Origin: Apium graveolens
Taxonomy: Eukaryota > Streptophyta > Magnoliopsida > Apiales > Apiaceae
Assembly (NCBI RefSeq): GCF_009905375.1
Contig: NC_133647.1
Coordinates: 46,930,506-46,994,505 of the forward strand
Length of the DNA: 64,000 bases
Direction: 5' to 3'
Positions within the stretch are counted from its first letter, which is position 1. Each line of letters starts with the position of its first letter. Both the position numbers and the translations under genes were made by a program. Below, piece after piece: positions 10,630-21,558 of this stretch. Below the pieces are notes generated by a model that had not been told where the DNA came from, did no database searches, and saw only the letters and a program-made list of their open reading frames with translations.

Positions 10630-10731
10630 ATGGCCAGACTCCAGCAGACCCAGCGCAAGCGTGTGGGAAGCGTCCCGCGTCTTCCCGTTGATGTTGTAGC
10701 TGCTATAGCTGCAGAGGTAGATCTATTGTAG
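10630..10731 (+). CDS. 33-codon ORF inside the Gypsy A 5' LTR
   Basis: ATG at 10630 to TAG at 10729-10731 encodes a short basic-then-acidic peptide beginning MARLQQTQRKRVG and ending EVDLL. It starts ten bases after an acceptor-like CAG. The A' left LTR carries the same-length ORF (45662-45763, minus) with three amino-acid changes; by eye seven base differences, three silent. The region is GC-richer than its surroundings. It may be an upstream ORF of the retrotransposon leader or simply chance in a conserved R-U5 region. No known domain. Confidence 0.35.
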   Translation: MARLQQTQRKRVGSVPRLPVDVVAAIAAEVDLL

Positions 10732-11027
10732 ATCAGACCATCTACTTTTGAGAATCAATTATGTATAATTATAACTTGTGGCAGATAATGGCAATTAACT
10801 GTAAATTTATCAAGTAATCATTTTGGGTTGTAATAACTTTTAAATTGTGGATTCAAAGACTTGTACTTATTTAAATTTCATCTCTGAGACTATAACGGGT
10901 TGTGGTGCGTGTTAGTGTGGGGTCACAGCATAAGGTTATTTATTATTAATTAAGTGAAGTGATATTGTGGAAAGAAAGACCGTGACGACCCGGATCCCCG
11001 ACCCCGGATCTGGGGGTGTTACAGAAA

Positions 11028-11039
11028 TGGTATCAGAGC
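11028..11039 (+). other. Primer binding site (initiator Met tRNA) of Gypsy A
   Basis: TGGTATCAGAGC, the complement of the 3' end of plant initiator-Met tRNA, lies four bases after the LTR end. Confidence 0.9.
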
Positions 11040-12535
11040 TAAGCGTTATAAACCTCAGAGATGATGGGACGTTAAGATAATAAGTTAACTAAGATAATAA
11101 GAACTCTTGCCAAGTTCATAGTCGGGCTACCTAACGTAGCACTGACAGTTAAAACCCTTATGGGAACCCTTATAAATATCGTGTTAGGAGCGTAGTTCGT
11201 TATCGTGTATGGTAGCGGGACTCCGAACCCTGAGGTTGAGGAGCAACATCGCGATGATATTTTATTACTAATTGGAGATCGGATTGTGGATCCGATAGAG
11301 TGTCCTAATGCAGGACTGGATGATGTTGATATTGAGGATTTAGCGGTTGAGGATGTTGTCCTAGAAGGGATAGTTGTTGAGGAGGATCCCATGGAGGATC
11401 CTGACAGGATTGGATAAAGGACCACTGATGAATTGATGACCATGGTTTGGTCGACTACCAGAGGTAGGATTGGCCGGTCACTACCGGAGGTTCGTTCAAG
11501 TTGTAAAGATAGTAGCCCCTTTGACGCGGCTTACTCATAAGAATGAGAAGTTTGAATAGACAGAGAAATGTGAGAACAGCTTTCAAGAACTGAAGCAGAG
11601 GTTGGTGATGGCCCCTATGCTGGCGTTGCCGGATGGAAAAGGAGATTTTGTGAAGTGTAGTGACGCTTCGCACAAGGGCTTAGGGTGCGTGCTTATGCAG
11701 CACGGTAAGGTAATCGCGTACATGTCAAGACAATTAAGGTAATATGAAATTCGATATCCCCGCTCATGAGCTTAGGCTCGTGGCAGTAGTTTTACCCTAA
11801 AGATTGGAGGCACTACTTGTATGGAGAGAAGTGCGAGAATTACCTAAGCCATAAGTGCTCTAGTACATTTTCACGTAGAAAGAGCTCAACATATGCCAGA
11901 GGAGGCAGTTAGAGCTAATCAAGAATAATGATTGGCAGATTCTTTATCATTCGGGGAAAGCCAATGTGGTGGCTGATGCCCTTAGTAAAAAGGAGAGACT
12001 CAAGATGATAATGTCTTTGGGAGAGTTTATAAGAGATTTTGGAAATAGTAGTGAAGGTAACCGGAGCGGTACCGAAAAGCTGTTTGAGATTGCAATAGAG
12101 ACCGAATTATTGGAAAAGAGCATACGGTGCCAAAAAAGGTGATGAATGAAGGCAGAGAGCCAACAAATAAATATGAGATTAATACCGAGAAAGATGATAA
12201 GGGAATAATGAGGTATTCCTATAGAATTTGGATTCCAAATGTTCAAGAGCTTAAAGATGAGATCTTAGATGAAAGTCATAGTTCAAGGAATAAGATTAAG
12301 GGCAAACCCTGAATGTGATAGTCAGGGAGGACGCCATCAAGATAGAAGGAACCCATAACATAATGAAGTGGAAAATGAGGATTTTAACGTATAAGATAAC
12401 CCCAAGTATGGGGAGTAGGAAGAAATATTTAGACGGAGAAAACAAAAGTCGAGCGAGATAAGAAGACCCGAGATGGTACTCCTATACGGAAATTCATGGA
12501 CCTGCCTAAAAAGAACTTAGACTATTATCCCTAAC
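11040..12535 (+). pseudogene. Gypsy A interior: RNase H and integrase zinc-domain scraps
   Basis: About 11440-12000 translates with several stops and shifts into an RT C-terminus and RNase H block comparable to A' (tract [10 protein letters not shown], then [28 protein letters not shown]). It ends near the highly typical [14 protein letters not shown] at about 11956-12000. A piece similar to the region before the integrase zinc domain follows ([20 protein letters not shown] at about 12225-12285). These pol parts lie directly after the primer site, where gag would be expected. The first 400 bases hold an acidic 70-codon frame I do not recognise. Not a functional gene. Confidence 0.7.
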
Positions 12536-12960
12536 CACCACCTTGAGGAAACAATGCGGTAGGAAATTCTTTCATGACCTTTAAGTCGCTAAGCTCTCAG
12601 AGTTCCAAGGAACAAGCTGACCCAGTCGAGGCAAGAGCCTGGCTAAAGGAAATAGATGAATCATTTGAGATTCTAAATGATTGACGAACCACAAAAGACT
12701 GTTTTGTCACTTACCCTCCCAAGAGAGAGACCACCCGCTGGTGAAGGCCAAGGAAGGCACGGAGCAAGAGATTATAATAAACTGATTAAAGTTCAGCCAA
12801 TTGTTTTCGGGAAAGTAATTCCCAAGGTTATGGAATAGTGTAAAAGCTTTAGAGCCAGAACAAAGGCAGACGAGTATGATGAATTATGAATCTAAGTGGT
12901 AAAAGTTATCAAGATTCGTTCTGAGGACACGAATCCAGAATGACGGGATGTTTGGAATCA
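12536..12960 (+). pseudogene. gag: Gypsy A interior: gag scrap
   Basis: The stretch about 12565-12690 matches A' gag (SFRAFKSLKP region): TFKSLSS, then ADPVEARAWLKE and SFEIL, then a TGA. Downstream bases to about 12930 resemble the gag helix region (WERFSQLF, KLSRFV) but in shifting frames. It sits after RNase H material, so the interior is rearranged or was assembled from fragments. Confidence 0.6.
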
Positions 12961-15835
12961 ATACTTATGTTGTGTTAGTTCATGAAATAATGATAAGAGA
13001 AAGGAGAAAAAAAAAGAGAAGAAACTGAAGTGGAAAGGAATATAAAGGCAATAGAGTTTGAGGTATGATAAGGGAGTTGGGTATGAGGAAACCCTAAAGA
13101 CTTGTAGCAATAGACATAGAAAAGTATGTAATCGTCAGGATGATGATGATCCACCATGAGTTAAAATTTATGGTTGAAGGCATAAGAGATACATATATTG
13201 TACCCCCTTTAAGTTGGGAGGATTCGAGGAAACCTTGAAACAGTTCGAAGGATAAATAATGAGACGCGGATAGACTGAGGAGACAAAAAAGTAAGAAATT
13301 AGGAAAATTGGATGAAGGAAGTGACCTTCAAGAATGTGAAGTGTAAGACCGGTGGCTTGATACCCAGAAAGGGAGACGCCAGGTATGAAAGATATCCCAA
13401 CATTGAGGTGACTGTTGAGATAAACAACAAAAGTAAATAAGGAATTATTAAGAAGAAGTTCACGTTGAACATGACCAATATCTTCCAGAACCTCCATGTT
13501 ATCATTACCAAATCAGGAAAGAAAAGCGGATGACCATTGTTATCTTTTGGAGGCCATATGGATTGACCTCAATTTGAATAAGGATGCTATTATGAAGTTA
13601 GGTATAGACTATCGAGGTGGGAATGATGAATAAGATAATCTATCAAGGATATATGACTTGATTTATCCGTGGAAGGATGCAGGTACCTTTTAAAGGTGGA
13701 ATTAAGGATAGAACATTGGTAACTTAAAATGAATTCTAGGGGACTGCATAAAGGTTGGCATGTCACCCTTAATAGGGACAGTATGAGTTGTGACAGTATG
13801 ATTGGGAAAGGGTTAAGGTAACAACAACCTTTAAGAATCAGTGGAGAAATTTTTCAGAAGAATATAGACAATGGTTCTACTATTAGTAAATGGTATTGTG
13901 ATATGCCCTGTATCTAGGGAATACAGGAGGAACGATTGAAGGATAACCTTAGAGGTTTTACAAGGAGATAGGTAATATTCAAATTTCTCAAAAATAGAAA
14001 TGTTGATAAAGGAAATATGACGTAATTATATTGATGCCAAGTGGGGCACGTGTTAAACCACGAGAAAGTATGGATCGAACCAGTAAAGGTCGAAATTGTT
14101 CAGGGCAAGTAGGACCTAAGATAAAAGATGTTCTAAGTATGATTGAGAGTCAGTCGTGACAGTGATTAACCTCTAAAGACTGAGGCAATAACTTATGGAA
14201 AAAATGGTGATATTTTTTTTTTACTCATCAGATTTTAAGGAAAACATCTTCACTCAAGCAGTGATCGAAAATAAGGTAGAAAATTTATTTGGAGGTGGTT
14301 AAAAGACATTGACTGTAAGGAAATTTTACTATCAGGAAAGGCCAAAGAGGTGGCCGACACTTTAAAGGTAAGAGGATAATTGTAGGCGCTTGTGCCAAAG
14401 GATACAGTGATGATGGTTAAAAGCTGAAGGTTGTATTATGGTTTGGAAGATTGACATTCCTTCTGATGATTGTGCAATACCCAGCCGTAATAGTAGTTGG
14501 TAAAGGGTTAATTCGTGTAATCGCCATGAGCGGGCTATCTATCTTAGAAGGTACTATCTTGAGATAAGCCAGGACCATGTTTCAAAAAGGACTAGATGAA
14601 CCCTTGAGTTAAGTCTTCTATTTAGGGCGTATGATTAAGAATGGTATTAACCTGCTATCGTTGCTTTGATTGAAACTCTTCTGCAATTTTATATGCTTCA
14701 TGTCATGTATGTATGTCAGGATCAGGAGTGTTCTTCATGAATCATGAATGGTGATTATGTTACCTCCTTAGAAGAATTCGATACGATATGTATGGACTCC
14801 GTATGGTTAGCTATTAAGACTTCATGGAAAACGAATGACTACAGTAGGTCAGTGGTGGACCATAGTAAGGCAGCAATGATTCTGCGAGTATTGAGCTGAT
14901 TACAACCATGAGAGTTGTATTGGAATGGGTGTTGAGATTGAGTACCACTAATCGGGTCGTGGTAGTGTATAAGTTATCATTGATAGACTAATTAAGTAGA
15001 GTATCTACCTAGTGAATAATTATTCTTTCTTATCAATAGAGAGTCGTATTATTATACGAGGAAGGTTGCGGTGCAAGCATAGAATTCAAGTAACGATGAT
15101 GTCTAGAATGAGATCCCAGATTCGATTTTTGATGTCGAGGGAGTTTCAAAGGTAATTGTGTATAAGCTCGAGGAAGAGCATGGGTCCATAGAATGATGGA
15201 CGGGATAGCGAAAATATTTAGGCACGTGAAATGCGATGCTATAGCACTTGATGTTGATATAAATACATATATGTTTTGTTCTTCTATGACAAACCTCTAT
15301 AGTTCAGAGGTAGATTCCAAGCCAGATATTTTATGGCAATAAATTTTTTATGAATATACAATTCTCTTCAATTCGTTCTTTTCTCTTCTTTTCATTTCAT
15401 GTAAGCTGAGGAGAACAACCCTTCCAGAAGGGGAGGTATTGCCGAATGACTATCTATCTGTGTGATAGAAGCCGAGTAGGATACCAGCTATTGTTTAATT
15501 GCTTGTCAAGTACTAAAGGCTGGCCACCTTCTGTACTAACTATGCGATATAACAAGTGTTCATGATCATAGTGATCTCTCAACAAATTCCTTTACTTCTA
15601 TTTGATTGATCAAATTTTGGAAAATAGAAACAACTGAAAAAGGAGTAATAAAGTGGTGGTAGTATGCGGAATGGGAACACATTCGTGATACTAAGGTTGA
15701 CGTGGTTATTAAAAGGTTATAGAACGCTAACGAGAAAAAGTATAACCAGTATAATATTAGGAACGGAAGGTAGTAGCGATTACGAACTGGAAAAGAATGG
15801 GTATTGAGAAGCAAAAGTTCTAATGATAAAAGCTA
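12961..15835 (+). pseudogene. Gypsy A interior: long decayed stretch with a second RNase H scrap
   Basis: No frame longer than about 110 codons, and none recognisable. At about 14240-14380 a diverged copy of the RNase H end can be followed (an FTQ block, GKAKEVADTLK in place of [11 protein letters not shown]), so this interior holds two RNase H-derived pieces. At about 13540-13660 the text resembles a protease/RT linker only weakly. The rest is low-information, A-rich sequence. Confidence 0.45.
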
Positions 15836-16560
15836 TAATGAGAGTCTGTGCAATAGACTTGAAAGAATTTGGAATGATCACTTAATTCGGATTGAGTTAT
15901 CTTACGACAATAGATCATATGTCATTATCGAGATGTCGCCTTATGAGATTCTTGAGGGAAGATAATGTCGATCTCCCTTATGTTAGGATGAAGTTGTAGA
16001 GCGTAAGATGCTCGGACCCGCAGTAGTCCAAAGGACCAAGGATATGATAGATCTAATCAGAGGACGGCTGGTAGTAGCCCAAGATGGACATGATAAGTAT
16101 GTTGATTTGACACGAAAGGATAAAGAGTATGAAATAGGGGGCCTAGTAATGTTATAGGTATCCCCTTGGAAACCCTTGAAAAAGGATTGATGAGGTTCGG
16201 AAAGAAAGGAAAGCTAAGTCTACAATTTGTTGGACCCTTGGATATATTAAGACGTTTGGGAAGTTAGCATATGAGCTAGCCCTAACCCCGAACATGTAGC
16301 AGGTCGTAACGTGTTTCATGTATCAATATTAAGGAAGTGTAATTCAGATGCCAGATAAATAGAGGCATATGAGCGCATAGATATGCAACCCGACGTAACC
16401 TATATGGAGCAACCAGAAAGGGTTATAGATCGAAAAGGGACAAGTGCTTAGGAGAAGGGTTATCAAACTAGTCAGAGTTTGATGGTAGAACCACAATGTG
16501 GGAAAATTGACTTGAGAGTTAGAAAGTGCAATACTAAGAAAGTATCCCTATTCATTTCTA
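15836..16560 (+). pseudogene. Gypsy A interior: integrase C-terminus and chromodomain-like tail
   Basis: Matches the A' integrase from the core end onward: ERKMLGPAVVQRTKDMIDL at about 16000-16060, then the GPF/Y-like module (a WKPLKKGL and FGKKGKLS block near 16165-16230), then HVSILRKC. The last part (16380-16560) has EQPERVIDRK and, after shifts, a tail ending in a STWELE-like and KYPYLF-like block, the usual C-terminal chromodomain remnant of chromoviruses. Several stops and shifts; inactive. Confidence 0.65.
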
Positions 16561-16585
16561 TCTGATTCCGGGACGGAATCCTTTT

Positions 16586-16597
16586 AAGGAGGGGAGA
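16586..16597 (+). other. Polypurine tract of Gypsy A
   Basis: AAGGAGGGGAGA lies one base before the TG of the right LTR. Confidence 0.85.
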
Positions 16598-18811
16598 CTG
16601 TAATAACCCCAATTTTTGGAAAATTTTTGAAACCCTTATGAATAGTGTTTTTGCTGAATGAGAAAACTTTTCATGCCACACTATGTAGGGGTTCTGATAT
16701 GGATATTCTGAGATTTTATTAGTACTTTATATGGGATATAAGTGTATGTAAAGATCGTCAGAATCCAAATCCGAACACTTTGATTTTTCCCGGAAATCCA
16801 CTAGATACGGAGAGAATTGAGTATAAGGTAACAGGATAAAAAGGATTTAAATTAAAGGATTATAGGAGAGGATCATGAAAGGAATATAATATATTGAGAA
16901 AGGTTAAGGGAACCTAAGTAATAAGATCCCGGGTATGATCCCTTAAACGATAAACGAAAACGAAAGTTAAGCGAACTGTATAACAGATCAGCGGTCATTA
17001 GGCAAACAATTAGGAAGTTAAGCAAAGGGATTAGAGGAAGTGATGTCACCCAACCAATGAGAAGAGGACAAGGAAGGGAGGATGACATAGCAATGTGATG
17101 TAAGCATGACATAGGGAAGGAGGAGGTGTGGTTGGTTTATAACCACACAAATATAAGGTTATTAAGGTAATTAACCAAAAACAAAACAAAAAACAACCAA
17201 GCTAAGCCAAACAAATCAAAAAACACAAAATCATTTCATTCTCATCATCTTGCTCTCGGCTTTTCATCTTTTTCAAGGGCAAGAATTTCAAAAATCAAGT
17301 ACCAAGCATTGTTAAATCACAAGGTAATTATCTACGCTTCCTTGTACATAGATATGGATATGCTATAAGTTTAAGCTCCTAATTCCTTCACAATCTCTTC
17401 CAATAAATCAAGGAAGAAGATGGTGAATAGTAACCTTCAAGAAATAACTTTAGTTTTCTTGAATTTTTATGAAAGATTAAGGTTATACAAGCAAGGATCA
17501 AGGTTCTTTTAGGCATTCAAAGCTCTTGGGTTGTGTTAGGAAGCTTCAAGGAGGTATAAACAACTTTCACCTTTAACTTATAGTTTGAACTTTGAGTTTT
17601 GATGAGTTTATGGATGGATTAATGTATATATAGAAATATCCATGTATGTATAGCAAGATCCATGTATGTTAGATAGTTTGGTTGGATTTGTGGTGATTTT
17701 GGATATGAATCTTGGTTAATGGTTAATGAATCTTAAGTTATGGTTAGTAGATCATGTTTGTGGTTGAATAAGTTGGAAAACCTTGAGATTATGGACTGAC
17801 TTTGCCTTGATATAAGTTGTGTTTGAGGTATTGATGATGGTTGGGTGGTTGTAGTGAATTGGTAAAGAATTGGAGTGGTATAAATATTGGTAATCGCGTA
17901 AACATAGCCGTCGTAACGTCCGATTTTCTTTAGACTGTTTTGTGCATAACATTAGGACCCGAGGACCCCCTGCTAGATTGTGACCACTGCCATGTTTAGG
18001 TAGCTCATGTTACGAGCTTCGTTTTGATATGTAGTTCGTTCGATTCCGATGCACGGTTTAGGAGAAACGACCGTTTCAAGTAACGGCGTTTCGCGAACGA
18101 AACTTTTTCCCTCGCCTTACTTTGAAACATAGGTTAAAGACCAAAAAGGGTTAATTAATGTATGAAACATTTATGGTAAGTGTGTTAGGCAGTTGGTAAG
18201 ACATTCGCGAAGGAATCGCTTTAAAACTCGTAAAGGTTAAATTATTAAAAATGATGGAGCCGAGGGTACCCGAGTGACTTAAGCGAATCAGTGAGTGCAA
18301 AACAAGCGTTAGAGTCTAAGTTAGTTAAAGAATAGATTTACAAGTGACTTTGGTTTAATTCCAACTTACTTGTTGTTTATAGGTTACCAGACTCGTCCCG
18401 AGCCATTCGTAACCCCAGTCGCTCAGGCAAGTTTTCTATCCGTTATACTGTTGTTGTGATGTAAATATATGTATATGCATTATCTTGTGATATTGCATGA
18501 TTGTTATTAGCAAATTTTGCGATATATTGGAGCATGCTAATAGGGTATATATGCATGTCTGTTTCGTAATCTGGTTATCTATCTGTTGATTTCAATGATT
18601 ATAGTTGCATAATACCTATGCTAGAAATAAGCAAGTAGTTGCGTATACCCTTAGTATAGGGGATAAAAGGTGAACATATTTCTAAACCGGGAGTCGATGT
18701 TCCCGAGTATATTATATATATATATATTTATTTATATATATATATGGATATAGTTTTTAAAACTATTAATCGAATAAGGTTTATTCGATAACTTTAACTT
18801 TATTTTATTAT

Positions 18812-19243
18812 TGAATATTATTTTGAATATTATTCGAAGGCGTATGACTCCTTTATATTTAATGAATATTATTTTGAATATTCATTCGGGGACTTATGAC
18901 TCCTTTTATTTATTTATCTGAATATTATTTGAATATTCATTCGAGGGCTTATGACTCCTTTTATTTATTTATCTGAATATTATTTGAATATTCATTCGAG
19001 GGCTTATGACTCCTTTTATTTATTTATCTGAATATTATTTGAATATTCATTCGAGGGCTTATGACTCTTTTATTTATTTATCTGAATATTATTTGAATAT
19101 TCATTCGAGGGCTTATGACTCTTTTATATTATTTATTGAATATTATTTGAATATTCATTCGAGGGCTTATGACTCAGTTTATATTATTTAATGAATATTA
19201 TTTGAATATTCATGTGAGGATCTATGACTCCGATTATTTGCTG
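18812..19243 (+). repeat. 55-bp tandem repeat, about eight copies, in the Gypsy A 3' LTR
   Basis: Same array as at 8751-9182, with the same copy number. The expansion therefore predates the insertion, since both LTRs are copied from one template. Confidence 0.85.
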
Positions 19244-20690
19244 AGGTATATTCTTTATTTTATTAAAGAATAAGGTGTCAATAATCAAACTTATTTTCGA
19301 TTATTCAAATAAAGATAATACTTTCATATAAGTATATCTTTGGTTATTTAATACTCGTTTCAAGTATAAGTTTTAATACTTCTACTTCAATTATTTTTAT
19401 AAAGATTATTTTTTATGGGAATATTATTTAATTAATAATATTCAGTCATTTTCTAAATATTCTGGGGACTGATTTACTTCATTAAATCAGCTTTACTCCA
19501 AACACTCTATAAAGTATTTTCGAGTCTTCAAAATGATTTGAATTTAAAAGTTAGAGCGGATCCCAAAACTCATTTTTATATTTAAGATCTTCCTTTTTAA
19601 GGGGATTTAAATACTCGCTTAAAACCTGAGGGATCCGGCTCCGTGGTGTATTTTATATTCGCAACAAGGTTGCAGTTTTGGTAAATGAATTGATTACTTA
19701 CCCAACGTTCGGGAAGTAAGTCCATCTATTGAGTCGGCATAAGCAACATGGGCTCAGTGGGCGTCCATGATAGTGTAAGTGGCTCAGTGGGAGTCCATCA
19801 AATGCATAAGTGGCTGAGTGGCAGTCCAGCATAGGTCCTAATGCGGCCAGGGTGATGACCAGTGGGGAATTCGTCCATCTACTAGTAGAAAAGGTTACTA
19901 ATGGGTATCTTTGCCTGATCAGCAAGATATCTGGTTTATGCCAAAATTCTTTTCCTTTCCAAAATTCATTGGATGTTTCAAACTCTGTTCATACTTTATA
20001 TAACAGAGGTTCCAGGAAATGTTTTAGAGATATATATATGTGGATATATATATATCGGGACTAAATAAAGTATCTCGTAACTTTATTTCATTCAATAATA
20101 TTTCAAAGATTGAATCTATTCAAATCTTGTCTTGTAGTCTCATCTATGTGATGAACTTTTGAAACTGGTTATAACTTGAACGGTGGTAGTTCAAGTAGTA
20201 TTGGGAAAGATATAAGTATATTGGGGTATTTGGTAACCTCATCTTTTAAACTTATATCTAATTAATAATTGTCTTATGTATGACAAAGATTTTCAGAAAA
20301 ACGTTGAGACAAGGTTAGATATATGAGATCACCTTGCAACGATATTTTTTTTATATATACAGTTATACACTGGGATTTTGTGTATATTATGCATGGAAGA
20401 GGACTTCCAATATTTTGAAAAGTATATATGTATATATACTGAATATTTTGCGACTTCATCGCATTAAGATATCAAACTTGGTTCATTTCTTTTGACCAAG
20501 ACTTTCATGAGTACTATGAGAAGGCTCATATACTAGTAAGTATATACTAGTAATTATCTTACACACGATAAAAGATTCTAGTAAGTATCCATTTAGATAC
20601 TTATATTATTGTTATCACTATATATTATCTTGCGAGCTGTAAGGCTCACTCTTGCTTTATTTCTTCATCACACAACAACAGTTAGGAAAG

Positions 20691-20792
20691 ATGGCCAGAC
20701 TCCAGCAGACCCAGCGCAAGCGTGTGGGAAGCGTCCCGCGTCTTCCCGTTGATGTTGTAGCTGCTATAGCTGCAGAGGTAGATCTATTGTAG
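20691..20792 (+). CDS. 33-codon ORF inside the Gypsy A 3' LTR
   Basis: Identical in sequence and position to the ORF at 10630-10731. It has the same doubtful status: an ORF in the LTR leader with no known domain. Confidence 0.33.
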   Translation: MARLQQTQRKRVGSVPRLPVDVVAAIAAEVDLL

Positions 20793-21089
20793 ATCAGACC
20801 ATCTACTTTTGAGAATCAATTATGTATAATTATAACTTGTGGCAGATAATGGCAATTAACTGTAAATTTATCAAGTAATCATTTTGGGTTGTAATAACTT
20901 TTAAATTGTGGATTCAAAGACTTGTACTTATTTAAATTTCATCTCTGAGACTATAACGGGTTGTGGTGTGTGTTAGTGTGGGGTCACAGCATAAGGTTAT
21001 TTATTATTAATTAAGTGAAGTGATATTGTGGAAAGAAAGACCGTGACGACCCGGATCCCCGACCCCGGATCTGGGGGTGTTACAGGAGT

Positions 21090-21558
21090 TGAATTAAATA
21101 ATTAATTTAAGGAATTAGGAAAGGTAGTGCAAATATTAATTCTTTAGTGGATTGAATTAATATTTAATGACATTAGGCTTGGCTCGGAATGTCATTGGGA
21201 GGCCCGACCTAATTAGCAATGATCCCTACTGTAGCTTATAAATATTCTAATTCTCCTGAAGCCAAAAGAGGGGTGTGTGCATGTGTGTGCGAAAACACAG
21301 AAAATAACATCCTAGGGTTTGAGAGAGGCAAACATTTTTCTCAAGGAGCCCGCTAGGGTTTTGGATTTCGGAGCTATCAGGAGAGGTAAACCTTGGGAGA
21401 TCGAAGTCCACACTTTGTCTAAGGAGAATCGAGGAATACAGTAGAAGACGTGGATTTGAGTCGCTAGTGTCGTAGCGATTAAGGTTAAAGTTATGTTCGA
21501 ACTCTCTATACAAAATTCATATCGTAAAACGCAGGGATGAGATCCTGTTGTCCCAACA
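21090..21558 (+). repeat. Copia 1 3' LTR, right piece
   Basis: Continuation of 5826-6536 after the Gypsy A insertion and its duplicated GGAGT (21085-21089). It holds a TATA box (21237-21244) and a transcribed-looking leader with AGGGTTT motifs. It ends CCCAACA at 21558, the mirror of TGTTAGGG. Rejoined, the LTR would be about 1.18 kb. Confidence 0.8.
21237..21244 (+). promoter_or_regulatory. TATA box of the Copia 1 LTR
   Basis: TATAAATA, about 320 bp before the LTR end, with a short GC-richer stretch upstream. Confidence 0.6.

Larger units (their letters stand above)
6537..11023 (+). repeat. Gypsy A 5' LTR (4487 bp)
   Basis: Bounded by TG and CA. Contents in order: an AT-rich U3 start; a TATA-like region near 7074-7096; a pyrimidine-rich stretch with CTCTCGGC (7191-7198); a GT donor-like site at 7262; a 55-bp tandem repeat block (8751-9182); a threefold 30-bp repeat (about 9685-9775); an acceptor-like CAG at 10620; and a 33-codon ORF (10630-10731). 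An alternating TA tract sits at 8650-8685. LTRs this long are seen in the Tekay/Del lineage. Confidence 0.92.
6537..21084 (+). mobile_element. Gypsy element A: complete, young, non-autonomous LTR retrotransposon (14,548 bp)
   Basis: Two direct LTRs (6537-11023 and 16599-21084) begin TGTAATAACC and end GGGTGTTACA. They are flanked by identical 5-bp duplications GGAGT (6532-6536 and 21085-21089). A Met-tRNA primer site follows the left LTR and a polypurine tract precedes the right LTR. I count about 16 differences between the LTRs, near 0.35%, so insertion is recent. The 5.6-kb interior has only short, stop-ridden gag and pol scraps in an unusual order, so it cannot encode its own proteins. Assignment to Tekay-like chromoviruses rests on the pol scraps, the chromodomain-like tail and the similar element A' at 45371-56802. 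Confidence 0.93.
16599..21084 (+). repeat. Gypsy A 3' LTR (4486 bp)
   Basis: Near-identical copy of 6537-11023. Differences seen include single bases near 16877, 16943 and 16977, one missing T near 17851, a C/A change near 17983, a rearranged TA tract near 18725 and a C/T change near 20967. It carries the same internal features, shifted by 10,061-10,062 bases. Confidence 0.92.
2972..21558 (+). mobile_element. Copia element 1 (degenerate), split by a nested 14.5-kb Gypsy element
   Basis: Order of remnants: zinc knuckle, protease, integrase, reverse transcriptase, RNase H, polypurine tract, 3' LTR. This integrase-before-RT order defines Copia. The 5' LTR and most of gag lie left of the nested insertions at 1-2971. 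The 3' LTR is split at 6536 by Gypsy A and resumes after 21084. It ends CCCAACA at 21558, pairing with its TGTTAGGG start. Everything coding is broken by stops and deletions. The right flank is Gypsy B LTR sequence, so Copia 1 inserted into that older LTR. Confidence 0.85.
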
